Source: Coprococcus sp. (lineage in GTDB: Bacteria > Bacillota > Clostridia > Lachnospirales > Lachnospiraceae). Taken from it: a stretch of 64,000 bases of DNA. Made by a program: the position numbers and the translations under genes. This document shows, one piece after another, positions 45,860 to 55,385 of this stretch. Numbering within the stretch: the first letter of the stretch is position 1; each line of letters opens with the position of its first letter. The stretch is taken from NCBI GenBank assembly GCA_017935345.1, contig JAGBHU010000044.1, forward strand, positions 1-64,000, read 5' to 3'. The notes beneath the pieces are model-generated. The model worked only from the letters and a program-made list of their open reading frames with translations. It was not told the DNA's origin and did not search any database.

Positions 45860-47266
45860 ATGATAGAAATTCATGTAAATGGTTCTAAAACGATATATTG
45901 CAATCAAGGTGAGCTGTTGTTTGACGTACTTGTAAAAAACGGCATACAGTTTATAGGAAATTGCGGCGGAATGGGGAGATGTAATGCCTGTACGGTATAT
46001 GATGAGTTACATTCCGTTTATATCAGGAGCTGTAAGCATGAAATTACAGAGAATATGCAGATATCGCTGCATGATAAAAAACCGGATATTCTGAATACAT
46101 ATATTTCTGATATGACAGGAGAAGCCGGAACTGACAGTACCCACAGGGCGGATGACATGAAAAATTATGGCATAGCAATAGACGTGGGAACGACAACAAT
46201 CGCTATGGAGCTGATTGCACTTAGCTGCAATCAGGTATGCGGCAGCTATCAGACCTATAATTCACAGATTTCTCATGGTGCTGATGTGATATCACGTATT
46301 GCCTACGGAATATCAGATTTGGGATTTCAGGAATTAAAAAAACTTGTACTTTTGGATTTGTATAAGGGTATGATGGCACTTACGGAGCAGGGAAAAACGT
46401 CGATAGAACGCATCGTAATAGCAGGAAATACGACAATGCTGTCAATTATAGAGGGATATACCCTTGAAAATCTGGCAGGATACCCATTTACCATAAAAAA
46501 CAGGGATGTGGAAGTGTTAAACGGTGCTGCGTTGTTTTGCCAGGTGGCAGACGATGTATCCTTTTTGGCAGATACCAGCGTTGTATGCCTTCCAAATGTA
46601 AGTGCATTTGTAGGAGCTGATGTGGCCGCCGGTGCTTTTGTAACCGGGGTAGGTAATGACGACAGCTACAAAATGCTGATAGACTTAGGTACAAACGGTG
46701 AAATCATCCTTGCAAATCATAAAAAGGGGTATGCTACTTCGTGTGCATGCGGGCCTGCTTTTGAGGGCTGTTTCAGAAGTGGAAGTATGCAGGGAACAAG
46801 TCTTTTTGATATGCTTACCATACTTAGAAAGCGTAACGTGATAGATAAGCAGGGAATCCTTGCGGAGCCATATTTTAAAAACGGCTATCACGCAGGTCGT
46901 GATATGGTCATCGATATGGAGCTGATACAAGGCTTTCTTCTTGCCAAAGCTGCCATAGGGGCAGGTATTACCACACTGTTAAAGGAGTGTGGCATAGAAA
47001 GTAAAGATATCTCCAAGATATATATATCAGGAGGATTTGGTTTTCATCTGAATATTGCAAATGCGATATACCTTGGGATGTTTCCTGAGAGTTTCAGAGA
47101 TAAGGCAGTTGCTTCGGGAAATACCTCTTTGCTGGGGGCAAGAAGCTGTCTTGTGGATGAAGAAAAAATAAAGGCGTTAAACAGCTTTATCGATAGGATT
47201 ATCCCGGTAAATATGGGAGAAAACAGGGATTTTGACAGAAATTACATTAAGGATATGCAATTATGA
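45860..47266 (+). CDS. RACo-like 2Fe-2S ferredoxin/ASKHA protein (DUF4445)
   Basis: Residues 1-~75 form a plant-type [2Fe-2S] domain with Cys35, Cys41, Cys44 and Cys58. The rest is an ASKHA ATPase-like domain: IAIDVGTTTIAMELI, ISHGADVISRI, IAGNTTMLSI, LPNVSAFVGADVAAG, LIDLGTNGEI, SCACGPAFEG and ISGGFGFHLN. Such proteins (RACo, RamA-like) reductively reactivate Co(II) corrinoids to Co(I) with ATP. At 468 residues it is shorter than many RACo proteins (~540-640), with little linker. It is packed between ilvA and the WalJ-like gene. The corrinoid partner is unknown; see metH. Confidence 0.82.
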   Translation: MIEIHVNGSKTIYCNQGELLFDVLVKNGIQFIGNCGGMGRCNACTVYDELHSVYIRSCKHEITENMQISLHDKKPDILNTYISDMTGEAGTDSTHRADDMKNYGIAIDVGTTTIAMELIALSCNQVCGSYQTYNSQISHGADVISRIAYGISDLGFQELKKLVLLDLYKGMMALTEQGKTSIERIVIAGNTTMLSIIEGYTLENLAGYPFTIKNRDVEVLNGAALFCQVADDVSFLADTSVVCLPNVSAFVGADVAAGAFVTGVGNDDSYKMLIDLGTNGEIILANHKKGYATSCACGPAFEGCFRSGSMQGTSLFDMLTILRKRNVIDKQGILAEPYFKNGYHAGRDMVIDMELIQGFLLAKAAIGAGITTLLKECGIESKDISKIYISGGFGFHLNIANAIYLGMFPESFRDKAVASGNTSLLGARSCLVDEEKIKALNSFIDRIIPVNMGENRDFDRNYIKDMQL

Positions 47267-48060
47267 ATTTACTTAGTATATCAAGTGGCAGTAGTGGAAA
47301 CTGCTATTATGTAGGAAACGATAATACACATATTTTAGTGGATGTAGGAATCAGCGGGAAGAAAGTAGAATCAGGTCTGAACGATATGGGAATAAAGGCG
47401 GATGAGCTTTCCGGAATATTGATTACCCATGAACATATTGACCATGTGAAAGGGCTTGGCGTGTTGGCAAGGAAGTATGAAATCCCGATATATGCAACTT
47501 CAAAAACAATATGTGAAATACAGAAAATAAAATCCGTAGGGGAAATCTCTGATGATTTGTTTCACGAGATAACGCCTGATACATATTTTAATATCAATGA
47601 TATCAAGGTGGATGCATCATCGATATGGCATGATGCTGCAGACCCTGTATGTTACAGTTTATATGATGGAGATAAGAAAATTTCCATTGCAACAGACCTC
47701 GGCAATTATGATGACTATATTGTTCATAAGCTCATGGATTCTGATGTCATGGTAATAGAGGCCAACCATGATATCAGGATGCTTCAGGCAGGCCCGTATC
47801 CATATTACTTAAAGCAGCGTATTCTTGGAAATTACGGTCACCTTTCCAATGAAAGGTCGGGTCAGCTCATAAGAACATTATTAAACAGCCATATAAAAGG
47901 AATTCTGCTTGGTCATCTCAGTAAGGAAAATAATTTTGAAGAACTGGCATATGAAACGGTCAAGCTGGAATTGTGTAACAATGAATATACAAATGATGTT
48001 AGAGAATTTGGACTTTGTGTAGCGAAAAGAGATACACCGGGTGTATTGATAGAGGCTTAA
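47263..48060 (+). CDS. Metallo-beta-lactamase-fold hydrolase (WalJ/YycJ type)
   Basis: The 265-residue MBL-fold protein has SISSGSSGNCYYVG at the N-terminus and the metal motif THEHIDHVKGL (HxHxDH). Later ligands lie in TDLGNYDDY and LLGHLSKENN. This is the YycJ/WalJ family, found with the WalRK cell-wall regulators in Bacillus and proposed to be a nuclease. It overlaps the previous gene by 4 bp. No walRK is present here. Confidence 0.85.
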   Translation: MNLLSISSGSSGNCYYVGNDNTHILVDVGISGKKVESGLNDMGIKADELSGILITHEHIDHVKGLGVLARKYEIPIYATSKTICEIQKIKSVGEISDDLFHEITPDTYFNINDIKVDASSIWHDAADPVCYSLYDGDKKISIATDLGNYDDYIVHKLMDSDVMVIEANHDIRMLQAGPYPYYLKQRILGNYGHLSNERSGQLIRTLLNSHIKGILLGHLSKENNFEELAYETVKLELCNNEYTNDVREFGLCVAKRDTPGVLIEA

Positions 48061-48129
48061 ATAATAAAGTGAAAAAATTTTAGCGGTCATATTTTATAAA
48101 TTGTCTGCAAAATCTAGGAGGATAAAATA

Positions 48130-48402
48130 ATGAAGAAGAGAATTGTAACTGTGGTAGGTAAGGATAGAGTCGGTATTATTGCAAAGGTATGTGTGTATCT
48201 TGCGAACAATGATATCAATATACTTGATATTGCACAGACCATAGTTGGTGGATACTTCAACATGATGATGGTAGTTGATATTGAAAAATCTTCAAAGTCG
48301 ACTGACCTTGTAGCATCTGAGCTTGGTCAGATAGGTGAAGAGATAGGCGTACAGATAAAGGTTCAGCACGAGAAAATATTTGAAATGATGCACAGAATTT
48401 AA
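48130..48402 (+). CDS. ACT-domain protein (UPF0237)
   Basis: The 90-residue single ACT domain begins KKRIVTVVGKDRVGIIAKVCVYLANNDINI and is typical of the UPF0237 family (GcvR/PheB-like regulators). AGGAGG precedes the ATG. It lies 24 bp before the DUF711 gene; the two are neighbours in many Firmicutes and archaea and probably form an amino-acid-responsive pair. The ligand is unknown. Confidence 0.88.
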   Translation: MKKRIVTVVGKDRVGIIAKVCVYLANNDINILDIAQTIVGGYFNMMMVVDIEKSSKSTDLVASELGQIGEEIGVQIKVQHEKIFEMMHRI

Positions 48403-48426
48403 CGAATATAGAAAAGAGGATAATTC

Positions 48427-49791
48427 ATGATTAGCATAAATGAAGTATTAGAGACAAATGCAATGATATCCAAGATGAATCTGGATGTCAGAACCATTAC
48501 GATGGGTATCAGTCTCTTAGATTGCGTAGGAAATGATGTAGACGAAACATGTAAGAGGATATACGAGAAGATAACTACATATGCAAAAGACCTTGTAAAA
48601 ACAGGAAATGATATATCACAGAAATATGGTATTCCTATTGTAAATAAGAGAATATCCATAACGCCGGTTTCCTTAGTAGGTGGCTCTGTATGTAAAACAT
48701 CCGCAGACTTTGTGAAGATTGCGAAAACACTTGATGAAGCTGCAAAGACCGTAGGGGTAAATTTTATAGGCGGTTATTCAGCTCTTGTCAGTAAGGGCAT
48801 GACAAAAGCGGATGAACTGCTGATCCGTTCCATTCCTGAAGCCCTTGCGACTACAGGTAAGGTGTGCAGTTCCGTCAATGTCGGCTCAACAAAGACCGGT
48901 ATTAATATGGATGCGGTAAAGCTTATCGGTGAAATGATTTTGGAGACGGCAGAGCTGACAAAGGATATGGATTCACTTGGCTGTTGTAAATTTGTAGTAT
49001 TTTGTAATGCACCGGATGACAATCCGTTTATGGCAGGAGCATTTCATGGTGTAACAGAGGCTGATTGCGTCATCAATGTTGGTGTCAGCGGCCCGGGTGT
49101 TGTAAAAAAAGCATTAGAGGAAGTAAGAGGAAAAGATTTTGAGGTTCTCTGTGAGACGATTAAAAAGACCGCCTTTAAGGTTACAAGAGTAGGTCAGCTT
49201 GTTGCAAAAGAAGCATCTGCAAGACTGAATGTACCATTTGGTATCGTCGATTTGTCACTTGCCCCGACGCCTGCCGTAGGTGATAGTGTAGGTGAAATCC
49301 TTGAGGAAATTGGTCTTGAATATGCGGGTGCTCCGGGTACAACAGCAGCGCTTGCCCTTTTGAATGACCAGGTAAAGAAAGGCGGTGTTATGGCATCGTC
49401 ATATGTAGGTGGTTTATCAGGTGCATTTATTCCTGTATCGGAAGACCAAAGAATGATTGATGCGGTTTCAGCAGGAGCCCTGACATTAGAGAAGCTTGAA
49501 GCAATGACATGTGTATGTTCGGTTGGTCTTGATATGATTGCCATACCGGGTGATACAAAGGCATCTACCATATCAGGAATTATAGCCGATGAGATGGCAC
49601 TTGGTATGATTAATCAAAAGACAACGGCTGTCAGACTGATACCTGTTATCGGTAAGGGTGTAGGCGAAATGGCAGAGTTTGGCGGACTTCTTGGTTATGC
49701 GCCGATTATGCCTGTCAATAACTTTGGCTGTGATAAATTTATAAACAGAGGCGGAAGAATACCTGCGCCAATCCACAGCTTTAAAAACTAA
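48427..49791 (+). CDS. PFL-family protein (UPF0210/DUF711)
   Basis: The 454-residue protein matches DUF711/UPF0210: [13 protein letters not shown] at the N-terminus, [67 protein letters not shown] and [13 protein letters not shown]. Related structures resemble pyruvate formate-lyase, but no glycyl-radical loop is evident here. The function is unknown. It sits right after its usual ACT partner. Confidence 0.9.
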   Translation: MISINEVLETNAMISKMNLDVRTITMGISLLDCVGNDVDETCKRIYEKITTYAKDLVKTGNDISQKYGIPIVNKRISITPVSLVGGSVCKTSADFVKIAKTLDEAAKTVGVNFIGGYSALVSKGMTKADELLIRSIPEALATTGKVCSSVNVGSTKTGINMDAVKLIGEMILETAELTKDMDSLGCCKFVVFCNAPDDNPFMAGAFHGVTEADCVINVGVSGPGVVKKALEEVRGKDFEVLCETIKKTAFKVTRVGQLVAKEASARLNVPFGIVDLSLAPTPAVGDSVGEILEEIGLEYAGAPGTTAALALLNDQVKKGGVMASSYVGGLSGAFIPVSEDQRMIDAVSAGALTLEKLEAMTCVCSVGLDMIAIPGDTKASTISGIIADEMALGMINQKTTAVRLIPVIGKGVGEMAEFGGLLGYAPIMPVNNFGCDKFINRGGRIPAPIHSFKN

Positions 49792-49805
49792 AGGATTATT
49801 TATTT

Positions 49806-51674
49806 ATGAGAAAGCTTGCTTTATCAGATGAAATATTAATGAGTATAGAAAAGCCTGCCAGATATATCGGCGGCGAATATAACAGTGTCATGAAGGACAA
49901 AGAAAAAATAGACATACGCTTTTGTATGTGTTTTCCTGATGTATATGAAATCGGTATGTCTCATCTGGGGATACAGATATTATACGATATGTTTAACAGA
50001 CGTGAGGATACGTGGTGTGAACGTGTATATTCACCTTGGCCTGACCTTGATGCCGTAATGCGGGAAAAGAATATCCCTTTATTTGCCATGGAATCTCAGG
50101 ACAATATAAAGGATTTTGATTTCCTTGGTATCACACTTCAGTATGAGATGTGTTATACCAATATCCTCCAGGTGCTGGATTTGTCACAGATACCGATGAA
50201 ATCAGAAAACAGAAAAAAGGGGGACCCTGTCGTTATCGGCGGAGGTCCCTGTGCATACAATCCTGAGCCTATAGCGGATTTCTTTGATATATTCTATATA
50301 GGCGAGGGAGAAACCGTATATGATATTTTATTGGATTTATACAAAGAATATAAGCACAGCGATATGAGCAGGCGGGAGTTTCTTATCAAAGCTTCCAATA
50401 TTCCGGGACTTTACGTTCCATGCCTATATGATGTGTGTTATAACGAAGACGGCACGATTGCGGATTTTGGGCCAAAATACGGTAATGTACCTGAGAAAAT
50501 TGTGAAACAGGTGGTAAATGATATGTCATCTGCCGTATATCCTGAAAATCCTATTGTACCTTTTATGAAAGTGACGCAGGACAGGATTGTGCTTGAGATT
50601 ATGCGTGGCTGTATCAGAGGATGCAGATTTTGTCAGGCGGGTATGATATACAGGCCTACAAGACCTAAAAAAGTAGAAGTATTGAAACATTACGCAGAAA
50701 AAATGCTTGCTTCATCAGGACAGGAGGAGATTTCCTTCAGTTCCTTAAGCTCCAGTGATTATGAGAGCTTATATGAGCTTACGGACTGTCTGATAGAGAA
50801 GATGAATCACGAGCATGTCAATATATCATTGCCATCTCTTAGAATTGATGCATTTTCCTTGGATGTGATGAGTAAGATACAGGATGTGAAGAAGAATTCA
50901 CTTACCTTTGCTCCGGAGGCAGGTACGCAGAGACTTCGAAATGTTATTAATAAAGGACTTACAAAAGAAGATATCCTAAACGGTTCCTTACAGGCATTTT
51001 TAGGGGGTTGGAATAAAGTAAAGCTTTATTTTATGATGGGACTTCCGACAGAGACCTATGAGGATATAGAGGGCATAGCAGAGCTTTCGGAAGAGATAAC
51101 AGAATTGTATTTTGCAAATATACCAAAAGAGAAACGGGATGGACGCGTCATGGTTACGGCGTCAGCTTCTTACTTTGTTCCGAAGCCATTTACACCGTTT
51201 CAGTGGGCGTCTATGTTAGAGCCGGAAGAATTTGTAAAGAGGGCTTATCATGTAAAAGACAGGTTCAGGGCGGCAAAGAACCACAAGAGCCTTAAATTCC
51301 AGTATCACGAAGCGGATATTACCATTCTTGAAGGCCTTCTTGCGAGAGGCGACAGAAAGCTGTGTGATGTCATATATGATGTCTATATGTCAGGACAAAT
51401 CTTTGATGCATGGACAGAGTATTTCCATAAAGAAAACTGGGAAAATGCGCTTTCTAAACACGGAATAGACATAGGGTTTTATACTTATCGGGAGCGTTCT
51501 ACAGATGAGATACTTCCTTGGGATTTCATAGATATCGGGGTGACAAAGGAATTTATGAAAAGAGAGTGGGAACGTGCCAAGGCTGAACAGGTAACTCCGA
51601 ACTGCAGACAGAAATGTTCAGGCTGCGGGGCAGCAAAATTCGGAGGAGGTGTATGCTTTGAAGCTAAGAATTAA
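49806..51674 (+). CDS. Radical SAM protein with N-terminal B12-binding-like domain (TIGR03960)
   Basis: The 622-residue protein has an N-terminal cobalamin-binding-like domain (CMCFPDVYEIGMSHLGIQIL, VVIGGGPCAYNPEPIADFFD). The radical SAM cluster motif Cys-x3-Cys-x2-Cys is in RGCIRGCRFCQAG. A C-terminal Cys set (CRQKCSGCGAAKFGG) may hold a second metal. The substrate is unknown. In many bacteria it is fused or coupled to the following DUF2344 protein; here the two genes overlap by 17 bp. Confidence 0.93.
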   Translation: MRKLALSDEILMSIEKPARYIGGEYNSVMKDKEKIDIRFCMCFPDVYEIGMSHLGIQILYDMFNRREDTWCERVYSPWPDLDAVMREKNIPLFAMESQDNIKDFDFLGITLQYEMCYTNILQVLDLSQIPMKSENRKKGDPVVIGGGPCAYNPEPIADFFDIFYIGEGETVYDILLDLYKEYKHSDMSRREFLIKASNIPGLYVPCLYDVCYNEDGTIADFGPKYGNVPEKIVKQVVNDMSSAVYPENPIVPFMKVTQDRIVLEIMRGCIRGCRFCQAGMIYRPTRPKKVEVLKHYAEKMLASSGQEEISFSSLSSSDYESLYELTDCLIEKMNHEHVNISLPSLRIDAFSLDVMSKIQDVKKNSLTFAPEAGTQRLRNVINKGLTKEDILNGSLQAFLGGWNKVKLYFMMGLPTETYEDIEGIAELSEEITELYFANIPKEKRDGRVMVTASASYFVPKPFTPFQWASMLEPEEFVKRAYHVKDRFRAAKNHKSLKFQYHEADITILEGLLARGDRKLCDVIYDVYMSGQIFDAWTEYFHKENWENALSKHGIDIGFYTYRERSTDEILPWDFIDIGVTKEFMKREWERAKAEQVTPNCRQKCSGCGAAKFGGGVCFEAKN

Positions 51675-52431
51675 GTATTCCAAGCTGGGAAATTTAAGAT
51701 TTATCGGACATTTGGACGTAATGCGGTATTTTCAGAAGACGATCAGAAGGGCAGGACTTCATGTAAGCTATTCAAAGGGCTATTCACCTCATCAGATTAT
51801 TTCATTTGCAGCACCACTTGCCATGTGTATTACCTCTGACGGCGAATATTTTGACGGCGAATTTGAGGAAATATCCACATCCGGGGAAATGATAGATGCA
51901 TTAAATCAATATGGTGTGGAGGAGCTAAAGGTGTCTGAGTGTGTACTTCTTCCTGACGAGGCAAAGAATTCCATGTCCGTTGTTGCGGCTTCGGATTATA
52001 TGATAACATTTAAAGCGTTAACAGAGGAAGAATCTAGCGGTCGTATGTTAGAGAAAGAAAATGTTACCAATATTGGAAATATAGAAACGGATGATACAGC
52101 ATCAGAAAATGCGAAGCATATTCTTGAATGTGTAGCGGACTTCCATAGTCAGTCTGAGATCGTCATATTAAAGAAGACAAAGAAGAGCGAAAAGGAAGAA
52201 AATATAAAACCGGGTATCCTTAAAATAGCTGTAAAAGATAACGGTATATATATGCTGCTTTCCACAGGAAGCACGTATAACCTGAAACCGGAGCTTGTTA
52301 TGGAGGCGCTCTGTCAATATGCCGGTATATCTTACAATTTCTTTGATTTTCATATCCATAGAATAGAAACCTATATGGAAGATGAAAACGGAGACTTGAT
52401 GCCGTTATATAAGGCAGGAAGAAATTTTTAA
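51658..52431 (+). CDS. TIGR03936/DUF2344 protein, partner of the radical SAM enzyme
   Basis: The 257-residue protein begins MKLRIKYSKLGNLRFIGHLDVMRYFQKTIRRAGL when started at the TTG at 51658, which is 8 bp after AGGAGG (51644-51649). The GTG at 51649 overlaps that site and is unlikely. SYSKGYSPHQIISFAAPL is a family hallmark. This part is fused to the radical SAM protein in many clostridia. The function is unknown; its constant position before RNase G and rplU suggests a role in RNA or ribosome maturation (inference). Confidence 0.9.
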   Translation: MKLRIKYSKLGNLRFIGHLDVMRYFQKTIRRAGLHVSYSKGYSPHQIISFAAPLAMCITSDGEYFDGEFEEISTSGEMIDALNQYGVEELKVSECVLLPDEAKNSMSVVAASDYMITFKALTEEESSGRMLEKENVTNIGNIETDDTASENAKHILECVADFHSQSEIVILKKTKKSEKEENIKPGILKIAVKDNGIYMLLSTGSTYNLKPELVMEALCQYAGISYNFFDFHIHRIETYMEDENGDLMPLYKAGRNF

Positions 52432-52451
52432 CATGAAGTATGCAGTTACTG

Positions 52452-52488
52452 TTTCGCCATATCATAGTCACGCTGACAGATGGTGAAA
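52452..52488 (+). promoter_or_regulatory. Hairpin in the RNase G 5' leader
   Basis: TTTCGCCAT (52452-52460) pairs with ATGGTGAAA (52480-52488) with one G-U pair and a 19-nt loop. No T run follows, so it is not an intrinsic terminator. It may be a structured leader element of the downstream RNase gene. Confidence 0.4.
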
Positions 52489-52514
52489 TACTCGATATAT
52501 AAAAGGAAAGACAT

Positions 52515-53681
52515 ATGGACAAGCTGGTAGTTACGAGGTATAAAAATAAAATATTGCAGGCATACTATGAAAATAACAGGCTTATGGAGATGGAACTTGG
52601 TGATATGGAGTCCTCCCTTGAGAATATCTATATAGGCAGGGTGGAAAACGTATTAAGTAATATCAATGCATGCTTTATTGATTACGGCAAAGAAAAGCCA
52701 TGCTATTATAGTCTGGATGAAAATAAACATATTTTTGTCAATAAAAAATCAGGTGATTCTGTCAATATCGGTGATGAGCTTGTTATTCAGATAAGCCGTG
52801 ATGCAGTCAAGACTAAAAATCCGGTAGCTTCATCGGAGCTGTTTTTAAGGGGTGAATATTGTGTTGTAAATACCGGTAATAAGATAGGTATTTCAAATAA
52901 GATAACCGCTCCAAGGAGAAGAGAGGAATTAAAGCAACTGGCAATCAAGTATCTTCCTGAGAATATGGGATGTATTATCAGAACAAGTGCCGCGGCAAGA
53001 AATGATGATGAACTGATCGCTGAGCTTACGATGTTGTCATCAAAACTGTCGGAGATTTTAAATAAAGCCGAATTTAGAACCTGCTATTCCTGTCTCTACA
53101 AGAAAATGCCTGATTATCTGGATAGTTTTCTTTTAAAAAACAAAATGAGCTTAGAAGAGATTGTTACAGATGATGAACGCATATATAACGATTTTTCAGA
53201 ATATCTGAAAACACATGATATCGACAGCATCAAATTAAAATTATATAAAGACGATATGTGTTCACTGATGACTGCATACAACCTGAATAAAGAACTGGAG
53301 AATGTAACACGGGACAAGGTATGGATGAAATCAGGGGCTTATCTTGTGATACAGCAGACAGAGGCTATGGTTGTGGTTGATGTAAATACAGGCAAGGCTG
53401 TAACGGAAAAGAACATTGAGCAGCATTTGTTAAGTGTTAATAAGGAAGCTGCCATAGAGACATGCAGACAGTTAAGACTTAGAAATTTATCAGGAATCAT
53501 TATTATTGATTTTATTAATATGAAAAATGCGTCGGATATAGAAGAGGTAAAAGAGGTTCTTATCAATGAACTGAAAAGGGATTCCGTTCCTGCAAAATTT
53601 GTAGACATAACGAAGCTGGGGCTGATTGAGCTGACGCGGAAGAAAATCAGACGTCCTATCGTGGAAATGATTACTAATTAA
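52515..53681 (+). CDS. rng: Ribonuclease G/E family endoribonuclease (short form)
   Basis: An RNA-processing endonuclease. The S1 domain is N-terminal (SLENIYIGRVENVLSNINACFIDYG). The 5'-sensor region and the DNase I-like catalytic part follow, with Mg ligands in MVVVDVNTGKA and GIIIIDFINM. At 388 residues it ends just after LTRKKIRRPI, so the zinc-link CPxC and small domain of RNase E/G (~490 residues) are missing. The same position before rplU is typical in clostridia. Tetramerisation by zinc-link is therefore unlikely. Confidence 0.9.
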   Translation: MDKLVVTRYKNKILQAYYENNRLMEMELGDMESSLENIYIGRVENVLSNINACFIDYGKEKPCYYSLDENKHIFVNKKSGDSVNIGDELVIQISRDAVKTKNPVASSELFLRGEYCVVNTGNKIGISNKITAPRRREELKQLAIKYLPENMGCIIRTSAAARNDDELIAELTMLSSKLSEILNKAEFRTCYSCLYKKMPDYLDSFLLKNKMSLEEIVTDDERIYNDFSEYLKTHDIDSIKLKLYKDDMCSLMTAYNLNKELENVTRDKVWMKSGAYLVIQQTEAMVVVDVNTGKAVTEKNIEQHLLSVNKEAAIETCRQLRLRNLSGIIIIDFINMKNASDIEEVKEVLINELKRDSVPAKFVDITKLGLIELTRKKIRRPIVEMITN

Positions 53682-53743
53682 TAATTTTTAAGGTATATTG
53701 TTATAAATTTATGGGTTTGTGTATAAAAATCATACAATTATGA

Positions 53744-53752
53744 TGCTATAAT
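53744..53752 (+). promoter_or_regulatory. Extended -10 promoter of the MurE-like gene
   Basis: TGCTATAAT (53744-53752), about 60 bp upstream of the MurE-like ATG, in an AT-rich gap. No clear -35. It would give the inserted gene its own expression. Confidence 0.5.
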
Positions 53753-53812
53753 GATACAAAGTCATTTTATTATTATTAAAAATAAAAAATATGTACTTTG
53801 GAGATGAGTTGT

Positions 53813-55276
53813 ATGAAGAAACGAATTGATGATTTATTACATTTATTAGATAGATATGAATTGGTTAAAGCAGTATCAGGGGCAGCACTTGGACTTCAGA
53901 TAGAAAATGTTGTTACGGATTCCCGTTACGTGGTACAGGGTTCTCTATTTGTATGTAAGGGAAATGGTTTTAAGCCGGAATATTTAGGCGAAGCAATAAA
54001 AAAAGGTGCGGTTTCTTATATTTCTGAGGAAATATATTCCAATGAGATTCCGTGTATATCGGTTACAGATGTCAGAAAAGCGCTTTCCATCGCCTCGAGA
54101 TGGTATTATGATTTTTCCGGTGATGATATGAGCCTGGTAGGCATAACAGGTACAAAAGGAAAGACATCAACATCTTATATTCTAAAAACTATTCTTGATG
54201 ATGAAAAGAGTAATAATACGGCATTGTTCTCAACCGTTGGTGTTGAAATATGTAATGAATTTCATGTTACACATTTGACTACTCCTGAATCCATAGATGT
54301 ACAGAGATATTATAAAGAAGCAAAGGATGCCGGCTGCCATAATGTAGTTATGGAAGTCTCATCACAGGCTATGAAATATGACAGACTGTATGGTCAGGAT
54401 TTTTCCATCGGAATATTCCTTAATATAGACAGGGACCATATCGGTGAGAATGAGCATGCCAATATGGAAGAATATCTGAACTGCAAGATTGCTTTTTTGA
54501 AGAAATGTAATACAGTCATTATCAATAAGCAGACAAAGCATCTTAAAAAGATACTTTCAGCCGTGAAAGGTAGAAATATTATTTTGATAGGAAGAAACGA
54601 TAAGGAAGCAGATGTCAATATCAGTAATGTAAAGAGAGATGAATCAGGAAGTACATTTACGCTTACTTATGATGGTATGAGCCTGGAGCTTACCACCAAT
54701 ATGATAGGCGATTTTAATATAGATAATATATCTGCCGCTGTGGTTGCTGCTCTTAAAATGAACGTTTCAACAGATACTATTAAAAAAGCTGTAACCGATA
54801 TCCATGTACCGGGCAGAATGATGTTTTATAAGCATAAAGGAATTGATATTGTAGTAGATTATGCACATAACAAGCTGAGTGTACAGAATCTTTATAAAAC
54901 CGTTGTAGATGAGTTCAAGCCAAAGAAAATTATATCGGTATTCGGATGTTCGGGAGAACGATCAAAGGTAAGAAGAAAGGATTTAGGAACACTTGCGGAT
55001 GAATATTCAGATGTAATTTATCTGACTGCAGATGACCCGGGTAATGAGAATGTTATGGATATCTGTGACGAAATAAAGACATATATTGAAAGACCGTGTT
55101 ATGAGATAGAGGATAGGGAGGAAGCTGTAATACGTGCTTTAAACAGTGCAAACAGTGGTGAAGCAGTCATCATATATGGGAAAGGTATGGATGACAGTCA
55201 GCGTGTGAACGGGGTTTTTATTCCTTATAAATCGGATGCATCCGTAGTTGAAGAATGGATGAAAGAAAATATTTGA
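53813..55276 (+). CDS. MurE-like UDP-MurNAc-dipeptide amino-acid ligase
   Basis: The 487-residue Mur ligase has an N-terminal UDP-binding domain (VVTDSRYVVQGSLFVCKGNGF), P-loop GITGTKGKTSTS, LTTPESIDVQRY, MEVSSQAMKYDRL and the C-terminal VVDYAHNKLSVQNL and FGCSGERSKVRR. Where mDAP-adding MurE has DNPR, this has DDPGNE (residues 407-412), so the added residue may differ. ATG 53813 follows GGAG. It sits between rng and the L21 leader, outside any mur cluster. It could be the sole MurE or a paralogue. Confidence 0.85.
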   Translation: MKKRIDDLLHLLDRYELVKAVSGAALGLQIENVVTDSRYVVQGSLFVCKGNGFKPEYLGEAIKKGAVSYISEEIYSNEIPCISVTDVRKALSIASRWYYDFSGDDMSLVGITGTKGKTSTSYILKTILDDEKSNNTALFSTVGVEICNEFHVTHLTTPESIDVQRYYKEAKDAGCHNVVMEVSSQAMKYDRLYGQDFSIGIFLNIDRDHIGENEHANMEEYLNCKIAFLKKCNTVIINKQTKHLKKILSAVKGRNIILIGRNDKEADVNISNVKRDESGSTFTLTYDGMSLELTTNMIGDFNIDNISAAVVAALKMNVSTDTIKKAVTDIHVPGRMMFYKHKGIDIVVDYAHNKLSVQNLYKTVVDEFKPKKIISVFGCSGERSKVRRKDLGTLADEYSDVIYLTADDPGNENVMDICDEIKTYIERPCYEIEDREEAVIRALNSANSGEAVIIYGKGMDDSQRVNGVFIPYKSDASVVEEWMKENI

Positions 55277-55301
55277 CAAATGGAAAATATAGTGTTAAAT
55301 T
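55273..55301 (+). promoter_or_regulatory. Sigma-A promoter of rplU-prp-rpmA
   Basis: TTGACA (55273-55278) overlaps the end of the MurE-like gene; TAAATT (55296-55301) follows after 17 bp. Transcription would start at the L21 leader. Confidence 0.6.
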
Positions 55302-55307
55302 ATATGA

Positions 55308-55380
55308 GTATGCCGCACAGTGAGGTAGAAGTGTGTCTATAGGACACCACCATAACTGGCGAGTTTGATTAAGGAGGTAA
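55308..55380 (+). ncRNA. Ribosomal protein L21 leader
   Basis: The region CCGCACAGTGAGGT ... GGACACCACC ... AACTGGCGAG directly upstream of the rplU ribosome binding site resembles the L21 leader, a conserved Firmicute autoregulatory structure. Position and motif order support it; a covariance search was not possible. Confidence 0.75.
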
Positions 55381-55385
55381 AACCT

